In this document: positions 1 to 7,046 of the stretch, piece after piece | Layout: each line of letters begins with the position of its first letter | How positions within the stretch are numbered: the stretch's first letter is position 1 | Assembly: GCA_002429045.1 (NCBI GenBank) | Contig: DIYM01000112.1 | Coordinates: forward strand, 1 to 7,560 | Reading direction: 5' to 3' | DNA length: 7,560 bases | Source: Phycisphaerales bacterium UBA6054 | Lineage (GTDB): Bacteria; Planctomycetota; Phycisphaerae; Phycisphaerales; UBA1924 | Notes under the pieces: model-generated | What the model was told of the DNA's origin: nothing | The model's database searches: none | What the model saw: only the letters and a program-made list of their open reading frames with translations | Made by a program: the position numbers and the translations under genes

Positions 1-65
1 CCATCACGTCCATGCACCGAGTCTACCGCACCCGCCCCGCCCGCCGGGCATCCCCGCCCACCCGA

Positions 66-611
66 TCACCGCCTCCGGCGCAGCCCCAGCAGCCCGCACG
101 ACACGAGCAGCCCGGCCGCGCCCGGCCCGGGCAGGTTGAACGCGATCGTCCCGCTCCACACGGCGTCCGCCGCGCCGGGCTGGTCGTCGAACGACTCAAA
201 AAACTCCATGAAGAGCCCGTCCGTCGACAGCGTAAAACCCTGCCCGATCGCCGTCAGATCCAGCGACCCGGCGTACCGGGCCCCGCTCACCGAGAAATCG
301 TCGCCCAACGCCGGGCGGATGAACGCCAGCCGGTTCATCCCCGCGTCCCGAACCAGCACGCGGGCCTCGCTGGCGAACGACCCGCCGAGCGTTGTCAGCG
401 TCAGGTCCCAGTCCACCCGCGTCGCCGAGAACCCCGCCGTCGCCGTCGCGAAGTCGCTCAGCACCGAGTTGAACGGCGAGGCCTCCTGGTCCCAGCTCTC
501 GACGCGGTCGAACGAGAAGACCAACGCCCCCGACCCGCCCGACGCCGAACCCGCGCCGACGCCCAAAGCCAGAACAACCCAAAGCGCCACAGACCCCGAT
601 CCCGACCGCAT
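66..611 (-). CDS. Secreted protein with variant PEP-CTERM (Arg4) sorting tail
   Basis: This encodes a predicted 181-residue exported protein. The N-terminus has a basic start (MRSGSGS), a hydrophobic stretch (VALWVVLALGVGAG) and a likely signal peptidase site around residues 20-26 (GSAS/GGSG). The middle is rich in beta-forming residues. The segment LFMEFFESFDDQPGAADAVW near the C-terminus looks like a beta-sandwich ending seen in many PEP-CTERM proteins (inference). The C-terminus has a Pro-Gly-Pro-Gly start, a short hydrophobic helix with a Cys ten residues from the end, and RRRR. This is the layout of a membrane-anchoring sorting tail processed by an exosortase-like enzyme. The ATG at 611 is chosen over longer upstream extensions because GGGAGGGG lies 7 bases before it and the signal peptide begins there. 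An out-of-frame ATG at 616-614 lies between the two. The substrate or role is unknown. Confidence 0.82.
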   Translation of the reverse strand: MRSGSGSVALWVVLALGVGAGSASGGSGALVFSFDRVESWDQEASPFNSVLSDFATATAGFSATRVDWDLTLTTLGGSFASEARVLVRDAGMNRLAFIRPALGDDFSVSGARYAGSLDLTAIGQGFTLSTDGLFMEFFESFDDQPGAADAVWSGTIAFNLPGPGAAGLLVSCGLLGLRRRR

Positions 612-842
612 CGCATCGCCCCTCCCAGAGTGTCCGGGAAACGTACCCCGATCCGGGCGTGATGCCAGCCGGGCGACCGTGTTTCCGTGCAATCCTGCCA
701 GTTTGGCACCCGCCGCCGCGTCCGCGGACGCCGCTGGCAGCAGAAACCGCGCGATACCCGCGCCACCGGGGCCCGGGGGCGGCACACCCCGCCCGCCCGG
801 GCCCGACGTTTCGGCACGCCGGTTGCCATATCTCACCCTGCC
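612..842. other. Divergent intergenic region
   Basis: This gap separates the minus-strand secreted-protein gene from the plus-strand receiver gene and should hold both promoters. I see no convincing -35/-10 pair for either. It holds the SD site of the left gene (619-626), a short palindrome TGCCA-GTT-TGGCA at 696-708, and a strong GC hairpin at 769-804 that is listed separately. A CATATCT stretch at 827-833, just before the ATG at 843, is a weak -10 candidate. Open frames across this gap show no coding pattern. Confidence 0.5.
769..804 (+). other. Strong GC hairpin upstream of the receiver gene
   Basis: GGGCCCGGG (769-777) pairs with CCCGGGCCC (796-804). Inside that, GGCGG (778-782) pairs with CCGCC (789-793). 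This gives 14 base pairs with a 2-base bulge (CG, 794-795) and a 6-base loop. No T-run follows on either strand, so it is not a classic terminator. It could act as a 5' leader structure or a protein site, or it may simply reflect local GC richness. Confidence 0.45.
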
Positions 843-1421
843 ATGCGTCTCATCCGACGCCATCCCGAGCCCCCGATCTCGCCGGGCAGCCAGCCCAACG
901 CGCACCCCCCGCGCCCCGACCGCAGCAGCGCCTCGCCCGACGCGGGCGGACGCCTCAACCTGCTGCTCTCCGCCGCCGGCTGGCAGCCCGACCCCTGGGT
1001 CGACCGCCTCCCCCGCATCCTCGAGCCCATCGGCGTCCAGTCGCACGTCGCCGCCTCGGCCCGCACCGCCCAGCGCGTCATCGAGTCCAACCCCATCCAC
1101 ATCGCCGTTGTCGACCTCGCCCTGCCCCTCGACGAGGGCCCCGAGTCCTGCGACGCTGCCAACGAGTCGGGCGTCGCGCTGCTCGACCTGCTCGCCCGCC
1201 TCCCCGTCCCGCCGCCCACCGTCGTCATCAAGCGTCGGCGCAGCGCCCGCGACGATCGGAGAGAAATCGCCGCCGCCCTGAAGGCCGGCGCCTTCGCCGT
1301 CGTCGACCGCCCCAACGCCCAGAACGAACTCGAGATGCTGCTCGAGGTCCTGGGGCGTTGCCTGAACCGCCACTACGCCGGCCGCTGGCCCAACAGCCAG
1401 CCCCCCGGATTCGCCTCGTAA
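843..1421 (+). CDS. Degenerate response-regulator receiver-domain protein
   Basis: This encodes a predicted 192-residue cytoplasmic protein. Residues 1-36 are a Pro/Ser-rich, probably disordered leader. Residues about 37-177 follow the order of a CheY-like receiver domain. The beta-3 strand HIAVVDLALP carries the phospho-acceptor position at D91, followed by SGVALLDLLARL and then TVVIKRRR. The segment AALKAGAFAVVDRP matches the usual AL.AGA..Y..KP ending. Key residues have changed. The acidic pair after beta-1 is absent (LNLLLSAAGW), the Thr/Ser after beta-4 is Lys130, and the conserved Lys before Pro is Arg156. Phosphotransfer is therefore doubtful, and it may work as an unphosphorylated protein-interaction module. 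There is no output domain. The ATG at 843 is preferred because upstream in-frame sequence is Arg-rich and non-coding in character. No SD is visible. It lies 68 bases before groES on the same strand, so it may share transcripts or regulate that operon (inference). Confidence 0.72.
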   Translation: MRLIRRHPEPPISPGSQPNAHPPRPDRSSASPDAGGRLNLLLSAAGWQPDPWVDRLPRILEPIGVQSHVAASARTAQRVIESNPIHIAVVDLALPLDEGPESCDAANESGVALLDLLARLPVPPPTVVIKRRRSARDDRREIAAALKAGAFAVVDRPNAQNELEMLLEVLGRCLNRHYAGRWPNSQPPGFAS

Positions 1422-1474
1422 GCCGTTCACACCAACCACAACCCGGCCACGCCGGAACAGATTCATTTCAGAAA

Positions 1475-1481
1475 AGAGGAG
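1475..1481 (+). promoter_or_regulatory. Ribosome binding site of groES
   Basis: AGAGGAG lies 8 bases before the ATG at 1490. It fixes the groES start inside a much longer open frame. The 68-base gap before groES (1422-1489) has no CIRCE inverted repeat (TTAGCACTC-N9-GAGTGCTAA) and no clear sigma-32-type promoter that I can see. Confidence 0.8.
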
Positions 1482-1489
1482 CATCCACC

Positions 1490-1804
1490 ATGGCCACCAA
1501 GACCAAGACCAAAGTCAACCTCCGTCCCCTCCACGACAAGATCCTCGTCGAGCGCGACGAAGCCACCGCCCAGACCGCGGCCGGCATCTTCCTCCCCGAA
1601 TCCTCCAAGGAAAAGCCCACCACCGCCACCGTCCTCGCCGTCGGCGAAGGCACCCTCAACGAGACCACCGGCGAGCGCACCCCCCTCGACATCAACGTCG
1701 GAGACCGCATCATCCTCAGCAAGTGGGGCGGCACCGAGATCACCCTGGAAGGCGAGGAGTACCTCATCATCAACGCCAGCGACGTGCTGGCGATCGTGGA
1801 CTAA
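1490..1804 (+). CDS. groES: Co-chaperonin GroES (Cpn10)
   Basis: GroES forms the heptameric lid that caps the GroEL ring and encloses unfolded protein in the cytoplasm during the ATP-driven folding cycle. The 104-residue product has the full family layout. The opening is VNLRPLHDKILVERDE (residues 9-24). The mobile loop has the GroEL-binding hydrophobic tripeptide I33-F34-L35 within TAAGIFLPESSKEKP. These are followed by ATVLAVGEG, LDINVGDRIILSKWGGTEI, and the closing EEYLIINASDVLAIVD. A short Lys/Thr-rich N-terminal extension (ATKTKTK) precedes the conserved domain. The start is set by AGAGGAG 8 bases upstream. Downstream, a heptad-repeat spacer and a 72-residue gene separate it from groEL instead of the usual direct adjacency. 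Confidence 0.98.
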   Translation: MATKTKTKVNLRPLHDKILVERDEATAQTAAGIFLPESSKEKPTTATVLAVGEGTLNETTGERTPLDINVGDRIILSKWGGTEITLEGEEYLIINASDVLAIVD

Positions 1805-1811
1805 GAGAGCC

Positions 1812-1881
1812 ACTAGCGACCAGCCACAAGGGACTAGGGGTGCGACTCCTAGTGGCCAGTGGCTAGTCCCTAGTCCCTTCT
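1812..1881 (+). repeat. Degenerate heptad-repeat array forming an inverted repeat
   Basis: The spacer between groES and the small gene can be cut into ten consecutive 7-base units: ACTAGCG, ACCAGCC, ACAAGGG, ACTAGGG, GTGCGAC, TCCTAGT, GGCCAGT, GGCTAGT, CCCTAGT, CCCTTCT. The first four units read ACTAGSS-like and the last five read SSCTAGT-like, the reverse complement. The whole array is therefore an imperfect inverted repeat. Its centre, ACTAGGGGT (1833-1841), GCG loop, ACTCCTAGT (1845-1853), pairs over 9 bp with one G-T. The array ends 3 bases before the ATG at 1885 and takes the place of an SD site. A related array precedes groEL. Confidence 0.85.
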
Positions 1882-1884
1882 CCC

Positions 1885-2103
1885 ATGAACCACGACCAAC
1901 TGAGGCTCGCCCTCAAAGAACTCAACGGCGAACGGAACGCCCACTTCGCCCTCGCCGGCATGCACGAGAGCGTCTCCGTCCTCACCATCCAGAAAGCCAT
2001 GCTCATCCCCGAAGAGACCGACCAACTCGTCAAAGTCACCGACGGGCAGAGCGTGTTCATCCTCGAAGCCGATCGGATCGCATACATCCGCATCGGCCTG
2101 TAA
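1885..2103 (+). CDS. Small protein of unknown function between groES and groEL
   Basis: This is a 72-residue protein that I do not recognise. It begins with a helical, charged segment (MNHDQLRLALKELNGERNAH). The remainder looks mostly beta: HFALAG, ESVSVLTIQKAML, then IPEETDQLVKVTDG, and SVFILEADRIAYIRIGL at the end. It has no signal peptide, membrane segment or cysteine. The compact all-beta tail is reminiscent of small SH3- or Sm-like barrels, but this is only an impression. Its codons end mainly in C or G like those of its neighbours, which supports real coding. There is no SD; the heptad array runs up to 3 bases before the ATG. It lies 80 bases after groES and 66 before groEL on the same strand, so it is probably co-transcribed. 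A role in chaperonin function or its regulation is inferred from position alone. Confidence 0.75.
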   Translation: MNHDQLRLALKELNGERNAHFALAGMHESVSVLTIQKAMLIPEETDQLVKVTDGQSVFILEADRIAYIRIGL

Positions 2104-2118
2104 AAACCATAAACCACG

Positions 2119-2160
2119 ACTAGCAAGCCCTGATGGCTGATGGCTAGTCCCTGATCCCTG
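2119..2160 (+). repeat. Second heptad-repeat array, upstream of groEL
   Basis: The spacer before groEL carries 7-base-period units: TGATGGC (2131-2137), TGATGGC (2138-2144), TAGTCCC (2145-2151), TGATCCC (2152-2158). They are preceded by an opposite-orientation GACTAGC (2118-2124). The segment TGGCTAGTCCCTGATCCCT (2141-2159) matches TGGCTAGTCCCTAGTCCCT (1860-1878) of the first array at 17 of 19 bases. The array merges into the groEL ribosome site (GGAG, 2160-2163, 6 bases before the ATG at 2170). Confidence 0.8.
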
Positions 2161-2169
2161 GAGTAAACC

Positions 2170-3801
<1,632 letters not shown>

Positions 3802-3810
3802 GCCCTATCG

Positions 3811-3844
3811 CCCAGTTGTGCTTAACAGTGCGACTGGGTTTTTT
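3811..3844 (+). terminator. Intrinsic terminator of the chaperonin operon
   Basis: CCCAGTTGTGC (3811-3821) pairs with GTGCGACTGGG (3828-3838) over 11 bp, with three G-T wobbles and a TTAACA loop. Six T residues follow at once (3839-3844). It sits 10 bases after the groEL stop and is a textbook rho-independent terminator. It also falls inside the upstream open extension of the next gene, which argues that this gene starts later. Confidence 0.92.
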
Positions 3845-3874
3845 ATCGCGAACTCTCGCTGTATGCTGTTTGGA

Positions 3875-5182
3875 ATGGCTGGTGACTCTTCGCTACCGAC
3901 TCGCAGTGACGGTTTGATTCTGGACAACTCGAGTGTCCACCGTATTCGGGCGCTGTCTTTGCATCCGGACAAAATACTGGATGATGCATTTGATTTGCGA
4001 TTATTGCGCGCAGTGTCTATGAGTGAGAGGTTGTACTGCTCTCAAATCCTAGACGGTGACGGCAGCATCGAGCTGGATTTTGTTCCTGTTCCTGTAATTT
4101 ATAGCGATCTGGCTGAAGACAAGTTACTGAAGGTCAATGTTGACGCAGGTGAAGGATTTTGGTCAGGCCGGAGTTTTGCTGTAGGAGATAATAATGATGA
4201 CGAGTTAGAAGTGTTGCTTTCCAAGCTGCATCACGAAGAGCAGCTTGCATTCTGCGCTGACGCTGGGATGTCTCTATTGCGGCCGCTGGAGCCGTTTTGC
4301 TTTGGCTCGATAGATATGTCTTTAGTTAGAGGGGTTGATTTAGACATAAAATCTCTGTATACAAATGCATTTTTTGGGCTGGAGTATTCCTCTGTTGCGT
4401 ACGACGCAGAGTTAATTCAAGGAGAATACTGGCATGATATAGAAAATATTAGTCGTTCCAAATCAGATCTGCTTCGTACTGCTTCTGACTTTTTTTACTT
4501 AGAAAGTCTTCAAAAGTATTTAGATAGCGTTGGTGTTGATTTTTCCCGTGATACTGATCGGGCGGAGTTGCTGAAGCATTTCACTTCAGTTGTTGAATCG
4601 GAGTATCAGAATGCGTTGGCCATTCTGGATTGTCGCGTCAATTTTTTGAAGTACTTTCTCGAGATTCAGCCATTAGCTGCATTTTCATCAGATACTCAGA
4701 CCCCAATAGTGACTCGTGCCAATCCTGTAACTGGTGCGGATCCTGCTGATGACGGCCTCGGTGCTAGTGAAGACTATTTTCGTACGACACAAGTTATACT
4801 TAATCAACTTCCGTATATGCCTGCGCCAAGAAGCTATGCAGAGGCAATGAAGCTCAGGCAGGATCCTCGAGTGGCGGATGTCCGGTCGCTCATATCTAAG
4901 TGGTCATCCCCATTGTCAGAGGGTGATGGTCAGCGATCAGAGCGCATTCTTCGAGAAGTTGAAAAGGCGTCAAAGGCGCTCACCAGAGCGAGTTATTGTT
5001 CTGCCGCTTCATCGTTTGCCACGTACCTATCACTGCCGGCGTCGATTGCGCATTCTGCGATTCCAGTCGCAGCCGGGATCAGCATTTCGGCATTAGGTTT
5101 CGCTGCCTGCTTGGTGTCAGGGCATGTGCGTAGGAAGAACCAGTGGATGTTCTTTGGTGACCCCGTGAAGCGTATCCGATAG
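3875..5182 (+). CDS. Orphan AT-rich gene: unknown protein with C-terminal membrane segment
   Basis: I do not recognise this roughly 435-residue protein. Residues 1-300 mix helices and strands without a visible catalytic motif (for example FVPVPVIYSDLAEDK, 69-83). Residues about 320-369 form a charged helical segment (YAEAMKLRQDPRVADVRSLI onward). Residues about 379-416 are hydrophobic with small residues (IPVAAGISISALGFAACLVSG), giving one or two membrane spans, and a basic tail RRKNQWMFFGDPVKRIR follows. Base use is unlike the neighbours: 4321-4380 has 19 G/C of 60, while groEL 3001-3060 has 43 of 60, and codons often end in T or A. The ATG at 3863 (439 residues) is an equal start candidate. 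The open frame extends back to a GTG at 3782 inside groEL, but that would run through the terminator. It has no same-type neighbours and no integrase, so it is probably a single-gene acquisition. Confidence 0.8.
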   Translation: MAGDSSLPTRSDGLILDNSSVHRIRALSLHPDKILDDAFDLRLLRAVSMSERLYCSQILDGDGSIELDFVPVPVIYSDLAEDKLLKVNVDAGEGFWSGRSFAVGDNNDDELEVLLSKLHHEEQLAFCADAGMSLLRPLEPFCFGSIDMSLVRGVDLDIKSLYTNAFFGLEYSSVAYDAELIQGEYWHDIENISRSKSDLLRTASDFFYLESLQKYLDSVGVDFSRDTDRAELLKHFTSVVESEYQNALAILDCRVNFLKYFLEIQPLAAFSSDTQTPIVTRANPVTGADPADDGLGASEDYFRTTQVILNQLPYMPAPRSYAEAMKLRQDPRVADVRSLISKWSSPLSEGDGQRSERILREVEKASKALTRASYCSAASSFATYLSLPASIAHSAIPVAAGISISALGFAACLVSGHVRRKNQWMFFGDPVKRIR

Positions 5183-5227
5183 GTCCGTAGCAACTCTTGT
5201 TTCTTGCGTTTTGTGGGTTGAGCGTAT

Positions 5228-5248
5228 CGCACGATCCGTGCGCTGTTT
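5228..5248 (+). terminator. Possible terminator after the AT-rich gene
   Basis: CGCACG (5228-5233) pairs with CGTGCG (5237-5242) around a 3-base loop, followed by the short T-rich stretch CTGTTT. The hairpin is 45 bases after the stop at 5182. The weak T-run makes termination uncertain. Confidence 0.4.
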
Positions 5249-5271
5249 CCCGGTCATCCACCCCTTCCCCC

Positions 5272-5299
5272 TTGCACCCCCGCGGCCGTCTGCGACAAT
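5272..5299 (+). promoter_or_regulatory. Candidate promoter giving a leaderless mRNA
   Basis: TTGCAC (5272-5277) and GACAAT (5294-5299) are separated by 16 bases and resemble -35 and -10 boxes. The ATG at 5306 begins 6 bases after the -10-like box, where transcription would be expected to start. No SD is present, so the mRNA may be leaderless. Confidence 0.5.
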
Positions 5300-5305
5300 T
5301 CCCGC

Positions 5306-6127
5306 ATGATCGCAGCACCAGAAACCGTCCAAGCCCACACCCAACCACAACAACCCGCCCCGCCCCATCGTGAAGACCAGCAAGACGACCGGCCCGCCGA
5401 CCCCCTCGCCGGCTTCACCGACGAGCAGCTCACCGACCTGACCAACCGGCTCCTCGAAGACTGGTCCGACTCGGCCATGACCGAACTCGCCCTCTGCCGC
5501 GCCCACCGCCTCACCCTCGACCAACTCGAAGCCCTCGCCGCCACCGACCGCTTCCAACAAGCCCTCGCCTCCATCGCCCGCCTCCGCGCCGCCCGAGCCG
5601 AACAAATCGCCGACGCCCTCCAAGACCAAGCCCGCGAAGCCCTCGCCCGCATCACCGCCACCCTCCCAACCAACGGCACAAGAGCCCGCGAAATCCGCCT
5701 CGCCGCCAAACAACTCTTCACAAACCAGCCGGACCGCCCGCACGCACACCATGTCCCGGGACGGTCCGAGAAAACAAGCACAGCAAACCCGCAACGCCGC
5801 GTTCCGCAGCCCGCCGCGCAACACCGCACGCCCCCGGATTTTGGTGGCCCAACACCCGGCGCTCGGGTACCTTCCATACAAGCGCACCACGCCCAGGAGG
5901 AGACCCGCCCATGCCCCGCATCCGTGCCCTCACCGCGGCCATCGCCGCGACCGCCGCGACGACCGCCGCCAACGCCGACCTGCTCGTCTACGAGGTCGCC
6001 GGCACGCTCGAACTCAACGACCCCGTCGCCAACGGCGGCTTCGGCACCGGCACCTTCGACTACAGCCTCGCACTCACGCTCGACCCCGACGCGCCCCCGA
6101 ACGTCGTCGACATCGTTCTCGCCGTGA
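5306..6127 (+). CDS. Small helical protein, 3' end probably degenerate or overrun
   Basis: The frame is open for 273 codons, but only about the first 142 look like a gene. Residues 1-33 are a Gln/Pro/Asp-rich leader. Residues about 36-140 are helical and Ala/Leu/Arg-rich (FTDEQLTDLTNRLLEDWSDS, then LALCRAHRLTLDQLEALAAT, and RAREIRLAAKQLF). The CRAHRLTLDQLEALAATDRF stretch could be a helix-turn-helix, as in small DNA-binding or terminase-small-subunit-like proteins, though this is inference. Codons end mostly in C up to about 5725. After that the pattern collapses into Pro/Arg/His/Ser-rich sequence, and the last 217 bases overlap the well-supported secreted-protein gene in another frame. A hairpin lies exactly at the change. 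The natural stop may have been lost, or the real product may end earlier after a frame change. The function is unknown. Confidence 0.5.
   Translation: MIAAPETVQAHTQPQQPAPPHREDQQDDRPADPLAGFTDEQLTDLTNRLLEDWSDSAMTELALCRAHRLTLDQLEALAATDRFQQALASIARLRAARAEQIADALQDQAREALARITATLPTNGTRAREIRLAAKQLFTNQPDRPHAHHVPGRSEKTSTANPQRRVPQPAAQHRTPPDFGGPTPGARVPSIQAHHAQEETRPCPASVPSPRPSPRPPRRPPPTPTCSSTRSPARSNSTTPSPTAASAPAPSTTASHSRSTPTRPRTSSTSFSP
5730..5768 (+). other. Hairpin where the coding pattern ends
   Basis: CGGACCG-CCCG (5730-5740) pairs with CGGG-A-CGGTCCG (5757-5768), giving 11 bp with one bulged A and a 16-base loop. No T-run follows on the plus strand. It marks the point at which the 5306 frame stops looking coding, so it may be an old transcription stop or a stabilising 3' structure. 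Confidence 0.4.
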
Positions 6128-6525
6128 TCACCGTCTACGAAGCGGTCGACGCCCGCCTCACCATCAACGGCGTCGAGGCCTCGCCCGACGCCATGGGAAC
6201 GAGCCGCTTCCTCGTCGTTGACGATGCCGACCCGCTCAACCCCGACTTGTTCAGCATCCTCGCGTACGACCTGAACATCACCGCCATGACAGCGCCCGGC
6301 TCGACACTCCTCGCCGGCGGCCCCCTCCTCCCCGACCAGGACGCCGCCGACCTCTTCACCCTCGAACCCCCGCCGGCCTACACCCCGCCCTCTTCCGCCT
6401 TCTCCGGGCCCACGCGCATCTCCGCCGAGAACCTCACGGTGAACTCCTTCACCATCACCCCCGCCCCAGGCTCGGCCGCGCTGCTCGCCGCCTGCGGACT
6501 CCTCGCGCCTCGACGCCGACGCTGA
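5911..6525 (+). CDS. Secreted protein with variant PEP-CTERM (Arg4) sorting tail
   Basis: This is a predicted 204-residue exported protein. The signal peptide MPRIRALTAAIAATAATTAA ends at a likely ANA/D cleavage site near residue 23. The mature part is Asp/Thr/Leu-rich and beta-like (DLLVYEVAGTLELND, then GTGTFDYSLALTLDPD and FLVVDDADPLNPDLFSILAY). It ends in Pro-Ala-Pro-Gly, a short Ala/Leu helix with a Cys ten residues from the end, and RRRR. The tail aligns without gaps with that of the 66-611 product, so the same exosortase-like system probably handles both. No exosortase gene lies in this window. The start is firm because AGGAGGAG (5895-5902) lies 8 bases before the ATG. No enzymatic domain is recognisable. 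The upstream open frame overlaps its first 217 bases and is judged a shadow there. Confidence 0.88.
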   Translation: MPRIRALTAAIAATAATTAANADLLVYEVAGTLELNDPVANGGFGTGTFDYSLALTLDPDAPPNVVDIVLAVITVYEAVDARLTINGVEASPDAMGTSRFLVVDDADPLNPDLFSILAYDLNITAMTAPGSTLLAGGPLLPDQDAADLFTLEPPPAYTPPSSAFSGPTRISAENLTVNSFTITPAPGSAALLAACGLLAPRRRR

Positions 6526-6582
6526 TCCAGAGCGCCACCTCTACGCCCGCGTGATACCGGGCATCGCCCCCATGACGCCGGC

Positions 6583-6951
6583 TCAGGCGGTCCGCAGGAT
6601 CTTCTCCATCTTCTTCCCCTTCGCAAGCTCGTCCACCAGCTTGTCGAGGTAGCGGCACTCGCGGGTCAGCTTCGTCTCGATGTCCTCGATCCGGTAGCCG
6701 CAGATCACCCCCTTGATCAGCTCGGCGTTCGGATTGAGCTTCGCTTTGGCAAAGAACGCTTCGAACGTCACCTTGTCGTCGATCATCTTCTGGATGCGCG
6801 CATCGGTGAACCCGGTCAGCCACCGGATTACCTCGTGCAGTTCCTCGACGGTCCGGCCCTTTTTCTCGACCTTGGTGACGTAGTGCGGGTAGACCGACGC
6901 GAAGGTCATCTCGGCGATCCGACGGTCGTGCTCGGGCGTGGTGGTGGGCAT
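6583..6951 (-). CDS. DUF2200 family protein
   Basis: This 122-residue cytoplasmic protein matches the DUF2200 family over its full length. It has the opening MTFASVYPHYVTKVEKKGRT (residues 15-34), the EVIRWLTGF segment, a central FFAKAKLNPNAELIKGVICG stretch, then YRIEDIETKLTRECRYLDKL and the ending DELAKGKKMEKILR. The biochemical function of the family is not established. The first 14 residues (MPTTTPEHDRRIAE) may be a variable lead-in. The start at 6951 is supported by GGAG 8 bases upstream (6960-6963). The gene converges with the secreted-protein gene across a 57-base gap (6526-6582) that shows only a weak GCCCG/CGGGC hairpin (6545-6562). It diverges from the SRPBCC gene across 95 bases. 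Confidence 0.92.
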   Translation of the reverse strand: MPTTTPEHDRRIAEMTFASVYPHYVTKVEKKGRTVEELHEVIRWLTGFTDARIQKMIDDKVTFEAFFAKAKLNPNAELIKGVICGYRIEDIETKLTRECRYLDKLVDELAKGKKMEKILRTA

Positions 6952-7011
6952 ACGGGCGTCTCCGGTGCGAGGGTCGGTCCAGTGTACGGGCGGCGGCCCG
7001 ATCCCGGAAGC

Positions 7012-7040
7012 GTGAAGTGGACGCGGATATCTGCTATTCT
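7012..7040 (+). promoter_or_regulatory. Candidate promoter of the SRPBCC gene (leaderless)
   Basis: TATTCT (7035-7040) matches a -10 box at 4 of 6 positions and lies 6 bases before the ATG at 7047. A weak -35-like GTGAAG (7012-7017) sits 17 bases upstream of it. No SD is seen between box and start. The geometry is the same as before the gene at 5306. Confidence 0.45.
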
Positions 7041-7046
7041 GGCGGG

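Noticed and set aside
696..708. TGCCA-GTT-TGGCA palindrome as an operator
   Set aside because: Five-base arms are too short in GC-rich DNA, and no second copy or promoter overlap is evident.
612..1484. N-terminal extension of the left minus-strand gene across the receiver gene
   Set aside because: The extension is antisense to the receiver gene. The signal peptide and SD place the start at 611.
3804..5183. CCTATCG (3804-3810) and CGATAGG (5177-5183) as inverted ends of a mobile element
   Set aside because: Only 7 bp, no target duplication or transposase, and the right copy overlaps the stop codon; chance is likely.
5117..5890. Long minus-strand open frame opposite the 5306 gene
   Set aside because: Its Gly/Val/Glu-rich product is the usual antisense shadow of C-ending codons. 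No fold or start signal is visible.
6545..6562. GCCCG/CGGGC hairpin as a bidirectional terminator between convergent genes
   Set aside because: Five base pairs, an 8-base loop and no T-run on either strand.
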